DNA of 64,000 nucleotides, from positions 8,573,563-8,637,562 of the forward strand of contig JAJEKV010000014.1 in assembly GCA_021234155.1 (NCBI GenBank). Reading direction: 5' to 3'. The notes under the pieces were generated by a model. It did not search any database. It worked only from the letters and a program-made list of their open reading frames with translations, and was not told where the DNA came from. Position 1 is the first letter of the stretch, and each line of letters opens with the position of its first letter. Source of the DNA: Isoetes taiwanensis (Eukaryota > Streptophyta > Lycopodiopsida > Isoetales > Isoetaceae). The position numbers were made by a program, and so were the translations under genes. This document shows positions 57,602-64,000 of this stretch, piece after piece.

Positions 57602-57874
57602 GTCAAGCAAGAAGGGATTTAGGACAAAACACCCTTAGAGAATCCTCTCTGAGGAACAACTGTAGAGTTTATAGAAGCTGGCAAGCGGCAGTTGAAGGAG
57701 TCGAAGATGATGGAGATGGGTCCCCCCTCCAATAAGTGCACCTCTTCCCCTTATATAGGGATTAAGGAGCCTTTTTAGAAAAAGGTAAAGGTTCGTGGGC
57801 CAACTATAGAATCTCAACCTTTTCCAAGGTTCCATAAATATCTCAATGGTTCAGGTCTTATGTTCAATTCCGCA
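57602..57874 (-). repeat. Right LTR, second segment, end missing
   Basis: Resumes at GTCAAG and follows the left LTR to ATTCCGCA. The left copy continues for ~50 bp to ACCATATCA, but this copy changes to unrelated sequence at 57,875, so the end was lost or replaced. Confidence 0.8.
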
Positions 57875-59402
57875 TCGATCCGAGCCATCGGATCGCCATT
57901 CTGGGAAGGGACGAGCTATTATATAAGGCCATTTCCTCTTTCGGACCGGTTATCGGCGTCTTCTCACAGCAGCTCTTCTTCTATTCTCGTTGCTTCCCTC
58001 CGTCTTTCCTTGTCCATTGCTTCTCACCTGTCTTATCATCTTGCTTCCTCCGTTTTCCCATCACAGATTCTGAATTTTTCCTGCTCTTCAACCTGCACTT
58101 GTTTCACATTTCTTTTTTGGCTCATCATCTTCTGGCTTTGGCCATTTGATAGCTAGGCTGCTCTTGCTGTTTTGTTTCAACTTATGATGTATACAAGGTA
58201 TCGCTTATGAGGAGTCTATAGGAGGATTGCTCTACACGAAGATCCGTCATGCACTATCAGGAATTATTGATGTACTTCCATGCGATTTAGACTGTAGTTG
58301 GGCTCTGGTTGGATGATTCCTGTTACAGTTGAGCTTTTCTTACATTTACAGCTATCTATCTGCATGCATCCTCTAACGGATTGGTTTTACTTCTCTCAAT
58401 TTGATCTTTGGAACATGCAAAGGAGTATGCAACAGCTATTTTCTTTTATAGTATATTGAGTGCAGGCAGAGCAGGGATCGGTTTCTGTCCAACGATCTGC
58501 CTCATCATTGATTCGTCAGGAGCAGATCTTTTCAAACATTTGGATTCATCTGGCACCTGCGTGGATTCGTAGGAATGGTTGACCTTCTTCTTTTGGGAGA
58601 CATCCGTCCTCAGGCTTCACCTATGAACCGCAACCCATTCTGGCCCAAGAACTGTTGATCCTTGACTCGTACCGGCCTTTCCTCTAGCATCTCCACGTTT
58701 TTCGCCTTTTGCCAAGTTGGCTTTTTGATTGATTTACATGGGTCATTGCTATCTCCAGATCTGGCCAGCTCTGCATGCTGCTCTATTTTCTGACAATTTG
58801 CCTTCCTAGTCTGGTCGGATTTGCCCCTGTGCTGCTTCGTTTTCCCTTGTGCTATACTTATGTTGCGATCCAACACACCAGCTTCTCAGATTCTAGCCTG
58901 CTGTACCTGCCTGCAACAGGCCCATGATTTCCGAAATTGGAGTTATGCAGCCGATTGGAGCCAGGTGGACAATTTGCCGAAAGCGCTCCAAGCATCGGCC
59001 ATCGGATTCCTTTGCAAATCAATTCTGGAGCTTCTCCAACGAATCCTCCTTCTTACATAATCTGATTCGGCCTATCCTCACTGCATTTGCTTCACAAGCA
59101 TCTGATCCTCAAACTCTTTGCCATTCGATTCCCCATTCGATTCCCCTTTCGATCACCTGTGCAACCCATGTCGGGGTTACCTTATCCTGGTATCCCCATA
59201 TTTCTTTTATTTTCTACCCTATTACCTAAGCTAAGATTTTCCACCATTACAAGGTTACATTATCTCTGTATCCTCAGATTTTATTTCGACCTCCTTCGAG
59301 GCATTCAATGTTGGTTAAGGCCGGGGATGATCTCTCAACTCCCTAGCACTCGGCTTTGGCGGATAATCTTCAGATAAGTTTTTAGAATTCCACATTTTCT
59401 TT
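57875..59402. other. Unassigned, pyrimidine-rich
   Basis: Pyrimidine-rich plus strand with short frames. No domain or terminal repeat recognised. Could be part of another retroelement or an untranslated leader. Confidence 0.35.
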
Positions 59403-59751
59403 GGGTTGTGCATTGAATCAGGTTAAGTTTAGTTGTGCATTTTCTTTGTCAGGCTTATTGCGGAGTTTATAGTTTAGAAGGGGCTCTACCATGTTCCTTG
59501 GTTTTTGTGGCATAGTGCGAATTATGACATCCGAATATCCTCATTTATTCCTCTGGGGTTTCTTACCATATTACTATCTAAGTTTGGGTTTTGCAAACAC
59601 TCACATTGTGCATTGAATCAGGTTCAGTTTAGTTGTGCATTTTCTTTCTCAGGCTTATTGCGGAGTTTATAGTTTAGAAGAGGCTCTACCATGTTACTTG
59701 GTTTTTGTGGCATAGTGTGAATTATGACATCCGAATATCCTCATTAATTCC
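59403..59751. repeat. ~150-bp direct duplication
   Basis: About 59,406-59,553 and 59,608-59,752 are about 95% identical, starting TGTGCATTGAATCAGGTT and ending CCGAATATCCTCATT. They are separated by about 55 bp. Confidence 0.85.
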
Positions 59752-59760
59752 AAGATCTGG

Positions 59761-60085
59761 ACCATACATAGCGATCCTCGTTTGTGGGGTACGCAAGTAC
59801 AAATTTTTGTATACTGTATATTAAGGTTTGCAAAATACTATAAGGTTTGAGAGAATGTACTTAATGGTGTTAATTTTGTACATGTATTGTAAAATTTTTG
59901 AGGCTCTCGCTGCCCTACGTAACCCCCCGTGTGAATATGCACCCAAACCAAAGGGGGTTTAAGGGGGATTTTAATTTAAATGTGTCAAATGCAATGGTTT
60001 GTATTAATAAATGTTAATGGCATATATGCGTTGGTTGTTATATTGTAAAAAAATTTGGGCCCTTCGGGCCCTAATAAAGCCCTTC
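59761..60085 (-). repeat. Second member of the fold-back repeat family
   Basis: Reverse-oriented, diverged relative of about 22,395-22,720 (left arm plus loop). Shared phrases include CATACATAGCGATCCTCGTT, GAGGCTCTCGCTGCCCTACG and GTGTGAATATGCACCCAAA. It ends at a GGGCCCTTCGGGCCC palindrome (about 60,056-60,070). No second arm is present here. Confidence 0.8.
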
Positions 60086-61775
60086 GGTCACTTTGCACAC
60101 TAAAAATGGCATAAATGCATGTAACAATTTTAAAAACACTTTTGCATGTAGACAAGCCTAAAATCACAAAAATGCGTTGTTTTAATATAAATACAATGAT
60201 GTGCATTAGTAGCATGATGGGATGCTTGCTATGGGCAAACACAAATCACATATGATGGATTATAGGTTTCCAAGGCTATGAATGAAATTGTCCTGATGAG
60301 AAATAGTAAAACATAGTGCCTTCTAACATTGAACATATGTTGTAGCATATGTTGTAGCATCGAATATCTCTGCATGACGATAACAAGTTTGCCAAGCAAA
60401 TATTACCAACCAGTGGGACTTGAACCCATTTTGTCCTTGTAATCATCTTAGTAAAGAAACTTGTGTACCTGTAAGAGCATAAATGCAAAAAAAATCCAGA
60501 GCATTTATCCAGCCAATACTTCTGAAATCCCATTGAATATGTATACTGGCATGATGAGAGACACCATTAGCAGTTATAACATTCTCTGCTGATTTTCATG
60601 TTCATCCTGTGACTAGGCTGATGCTTTTACGAACAGTGGACTTCTTAGCATAAGCTTATGTTGCCCTCTCACACATCTACAGCAATCGCCTCAACAAGTC
60701 TTTTAGTTTGTCACAAAAGGTCGTTCTACCCAGATTAAGTTACAGTAATATCATCCACATATGAATAAGTTCACAGACAAGAAACTATGATATTACCTCT
60801 ATCACAGGATCCAACATGGCAGCCATAACAGGATCATACTCCGGCTTAGAAACTAGCCTCCATTCGCTTCTCCTTTCTGTTCGTTACAACTTGCAACACT
60901 GAAACCATCCCAGAATCTAACTTCCGGGATACCTTCCGACTTTAATACTGCTACTGCAACAGCAAAAGATCACGTCACAAGTGTCAAATGGATTTAAATA
61001 AATGGGAAATAGCTTCAAATGCTCATGCTATTCTAAAGTGCGCCGTAAATCTGTCCAGACATGTGATCTTGTGTTAAAAAGGTTCCCTTCTTACACACAC
61101 AAAAATGACCTGAATAAGAACCAACCGAGGGAAGATTTTCCAAGCTGCAAATCATCAACAATCATAAATCATCTGACATAATTTCAATGGGTTCATCTAT
61201 TTAAATAGCAGTGCGATGACCAAGTTTTAAGGATCTAAATCTCAATGTTTTTGGATGGAATAAGATTTGGAAGCAAATAAGAGTCAAAGCCAAGAGCAAG
61301 CTGAGAGATTTGAAAACGATTATATGATCTTTTATGTCATGGCCATGAGAAATACAAAAACGTTTTGAGAGTAATGCGATGTTTGGTAATTCAAAAAAAA
61401 AGGGATTTCAAACCTGGTAGAAGACTTTTGGGCGTCGCTAGTCTGATCATTGGAGACCAAAGTATTATGACTAAGAATTCATTACAAGCTGGGGAGGCCT
61501 AAAAATGGAGCTTTCTATACAAGCGCTGGATCAGAACTTCAATGGCAGAGGTCTTTCTAGCAGAAGCCTAATCATTCTCCTATCAGCCTCCGTACAAATT
61601 CCTCAAGAAGACCATTTTAACTGCCTGAAAGCTCAGAACACAAAGAAACATCCATTTTGGCTTGAATAGAAAGGTTTCGGGCCAGCAAATACCTGGATCT
61701 TGCGGAGTTTTGCAGAAACGCCCCAAACTTAGTACAGAGACGGCCAAAGCAATTTCGGCCAAAGCAATTTCGGCT
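60086..61775. other. No gene recognised
   Basis: Short frames only. Near 60,410-60,425 the minus strand reads GGGTTCAAGTCCCAC, like a tRNA T arm, but the rest of a tRNA cannot be folded. Confidence 0.45.
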
Positions 61776-61955
61776 TCATCTCCAATGACGAAAAAAGCCG
61801 TGCGTACATACATAGTGCTCTGTTCCAAATAGAAGATCCAGCAAGCGGCCACATCTGCTCGCCTTCACACGCAACTCCAAATTATGTTCATCTAGTGCTT
61901 CCTTTAACCGTTCCACCTGTGCACGCGCTCGGCATTCTGCTTGAAGCATATGTAT
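61776..61955 (-). pseudogene. Coiled-coil exon fragment next to the uS9 exon
   Basis: Minus-strand frame reading RARAQVERLKEALDEHNLEL, charged and heptad-like, then CGRLLDLLF. A CAG acceptor (CTTCAAGCAG) precedes it. I do not recognise the family. Position, strand and splice-like borders suggest that it and the uS9-like exon were once parts of one transcript. Confidence 0.35.
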
Positions 61956-61999
61956 TTCAAAAATCATGCCCAAAGCATATGTATTTCAAAAATCATGCT
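61944..61999. repeat. 27-bp tandem duplication
   Basis: AAGCATATGTATTTCAAAAA plus ATCATGC occurs at 61,944-61,970 and 61,973-61,999, between the uS9-like exon and the coiled-coil exon. Confidence 0.85.
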
Positions 62000-62018
62000 C
62001 ACGCATTGGCTAGCATAC

Positions 62019-62116
62019 CTGGGAAGCCTTGGCAATGCTCTGGCCGATGGCATAGATCTGGAAGATATGGCCACCTCCACGAACCCTAATCCTCATATCC
62101 ACATTGGCAAAGCACC
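62019..62116 (-). pseudogene. Orphan exon of ribosomal protein uS9 (S16)
   Basis: Between a TTTTAG acceptor and a CAG|GTATGC donor the minus strand encodes [20 protein letters not shown] followed by [11 protein letters not shown]. This matches the conserved core of cytosolic small-subunit protein uS9/RPS16 (family: FAGVDMRIRVKGGGHTSQIY, AIRQSIAKA). Differences at otherwise invariant positions (for example His-Ile-Phe for His-Thr-Ser) and the absence of the other exons indicate a non-functional fragment. Retained splice borders suggest a captured genomic exon, not a processed copy. Confidence 0.7.
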
Positions 62117-64000
62117 CTAAAATAAAATAACCCTAAAGTGAAACATCTCGATGCTTGCATGTATGGCTTATTAAAATAAATAAATAAAAAAAATAAAATA
62201 AAAGGGGGTAAACCATTAGGGATATGGAATTTAGACAATAAAAATGCGGAGTGCACTCCAGATATACTGATTAGTATGCCTCGCACAATACGCCCATGAA
62301 ATCATATGAAAACCATGCCAAAAAACGTATAAAATCACAAAAAAAAACCCCCTGTTATAATGCTACATATTACTATCTTAGTTTGGGTTGGGTCTCTTTT
62401 CTACGCACTTATTGACACCTGCTATTAAACACTCTCTTATCACTCACATTGTGGCATATAGTTTCTTATTGGGATTTTATATTTTTGCTATGTTCCTTTA
62501 TGTAACCTATTTTGCTAGAAGTCTCGTCATTCATAGGGAGATCGTCTTTAAGGTTGAGTTATTTTTTCGGGCAATCTTCCAACCCTTCTGCTAACGTTGG
62601 CATATTGTTTTGTTAGAATTATATCTTACCCTTCATCATAACTTCGGTCCATATTACCTTTGCTTTCCATGTAAATTTTCCTTGATATAGCCCTTCTCTT
62701 CATTCTGAACCCTAAGTTCCAACTTGCTTGTGGTTTGACACTCATATCGATTTTGTCTTGTTCTCACCATTGCTCTCTCCACTCTTGTTCCCACATAGCC
62801 ATCTCGAAATTATTCCTTATTCCATTTGTCTCGGAAACAGTACACGTTATCTGCGGGGATTTTTACGTTCTTAGGGACCCTCGAAGGTGCGCATAAGGTA
62901 ATTTTTTGTTTGTTGATTTCATTTGGGACCTGGACTTTTTTAGCTCCTTTTTGCTATAGTTATTTGTGATGCATTTGGTCGCCGTTACAATACGTTGTGG
63001 GTTCGTTATGTCATTTGGGTGATTTCTCCTTAATGTTCTTCCGTACTTACGATTTTTGATGCTATTGACATGGGTTGTATGTTGCAACTTTGAGCTATAT
63101 CTTTGTGGATGTGTATGGTGTACCTTATGGACATTGCGCTTTGAGTATCAGGGGAGAGCATGTCTTCTTTTCCTTTGATAAGTTTCATCGAATATTTTCT
63201 TCGTTCTTTGCTCGCCGAGTTCTTTGTTTCCTATCTTCTAGGTCTCATATTGCTTCTCTTCGGTGATCTATATTTTGCTTTTTCACATGTTGCATTGCAT
63301 ACTTCTTTTACATATTTTCTATTGGTTTACGGTCATTGGCTCTATCTCAAATTTGTTTCTACACCACTTTTCCATATATGCATGTATTTGGTTGTCATTT
63401 TTTGCATTGAGATTTGCAAGTGGATTTGTCTAGCATCCGTTTACATTTTGGTGCGAGTTTTGTTCTGTTTTGCTACCCTTTTGTTGGACATTTTCCTTCA
63501 TACTTGGTCTTAAAGCATTTCCTATTTGTTGTCCTGATATGTTATGTTTTGGATTGTCATCTCTAGATATGCCCATTTCTTGTCCTGAGCAAGTTTTTAA
63601 TGTTTATCGAGTTGCCTTATTTTGTATCTGGATGTGGCATGCTCTTATTTTCCACATGACAATATGTAGTTGTTGTGTTCCCATTACCCATTTCCTCACT
63701 TGGTTATTGAACTCACCTCATTACTCCTACCCGACCCTTGGTGCTCTCAACCCCCATCTCCTCGATATCATTGGCCGTAACTTTTACCTTCGACTTGGTT
63801 TCACTTTTTGATCTCCTCCTTTCACACATCACCATCTTAACGTTCTCTCGCCTTGGGTCTCTTTTGCCTATATCCGCGATGTCTTTTCGGCTAGGAGCGG
63901 CACACGCGATCCTGCATGAATCGCACACATTGGGAGTTCTTGGGGGGTTCCACATGATGCTGCGTGCGCTCAAGGTCACTGGCGCTCCTCTTCTTCTCAC
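62117..64000. other. No gene recognised
   Basis: T-rich plus strand. The frames at 63,160-63,811 encode hydrophobic, Phe/Leu-rich sequence expected from T-rich DNA. The minus-strand frame entering from the right edge (64,000-63,713) is Arg/Lys-rich and has no recognisable motif. It could be the start of something beyond the window. Confidence 0.4.

Larger units (their letters stand above)
47509..57874 (-). mobile_element. Non-autonomous LTR retrotransposon, split by a DNA transposon
   Basis: Left LTR 47,509-47,983, internal region 47,984-49,692, right LTR 49,693-49,857 continuing at 57,602-57,874. Minus orientation is shown by the primer-binding site (reverse complement of TGGTATCAGAGC at 49,679-49,690, matching initiator tRNA-Met) beside the right LTR and by a polypurine tract beside the left one. 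The 1.7 kb internal region has no gag or pol, so it depended on another element. The last ~50 bp of the right LTR is missing after 57,874, so no target duplication could be checked. Confidence 0.85.

Noticed and set aside
60395-60480. tRNA T-arm-like GGGTTCAAGTCCCAC on the minus strand
   Set aside because: No acceptor stem, anticodon arm or A box at the right spacing. At most a SINE or tRNA relic.
63160-63811. Hydrophobic plus-strand frames resembling membrane proteins
   Set aside because: Phe/Leu-rich translation is expected from T-rich DNA. No start context, motif or splice evidence.

Overview
The window is nuclear DNA from a land plant with a large, repeat-rich genome. The evidence is one intact plant-specific INDETERMINATE-DOMAIN (IDD) zinc-finger gene, GT-AG introns throughout, and nested Ty3/gypsy, LINE and DNA transposons of plant type. 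The long gene-poor stretches and the kinds of mobile element would fit a gymnosperm or fern, but nothing read here fixes the species.

Layout. 1-10.1 kb: a heavily frameshifted plus-strand Ty3/gypsy element (gag, protease, RT, RNase H, integrase), a 3.6 kb non-coding 3' region and a probable 3' LTR. 10.1-17 kb: decayed minus-strand reading frames among CACGC...GCGTG palindromes, including a fold-back array at 11.1-11.4 kb, then CT-rich low-complexity DNA. 17.0-19.9 kb: a decayed transposase-like gene of the DUF7869 type. Its last exon lies at 30.6 kb, because a 10.75 kb minus-strand Ty3/gypsy element with 2.5 kb LTRs and a perfect 5-bp target duplication is inserted in it. That element's left LTR carries a further 2.5 kb insertion ending in a fold-back repeat. 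34.6-37.2 kb: the IDD transcription factor gene (three coding exons, 704 codons), the only clearly intact cellular gene. 41.6-46.4 kb: two LINE remnants, the second bounded by a 12-bp target duplication. 47.5-57.9 kb: a non-autonomous minus-strand LTR element whose right LTR is split by a 7.74 kb terminal-inverted-repeat DNA transposon. 57.9-64 kb: mostly unassigned, with a second copy of the fold-back repeat and an orphan exon of ribosomal protein uS9 (S16).

The most notable object is the 7.74 kb DNA transposon at 49,858-57,600. It has 28-bp terminal inverted repeats and palindromic subterminal structures. It carries two convergent, intron-containing genes: a six-exon transposase-like gene on the plus strand and, on the minus strand, a gene ending in an FCP1/NIF-like (HAD-fold) phosphatase domain. 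I do not recognise this combination as a named transposon family. Both genes carry frame breaks, so this copy is probably not autonomous.

The order of events can be read from nesting: the DUF7869 gene predates the 10.75 kb retroelement, and the 47.5 kb LTR element predates the TIR transposon. The two LTRs of the 10.75 kb element are nearly identical except in a ~1 kb block where most differences fall on CAG/CTG triplets, which may be a sequencing artefact.
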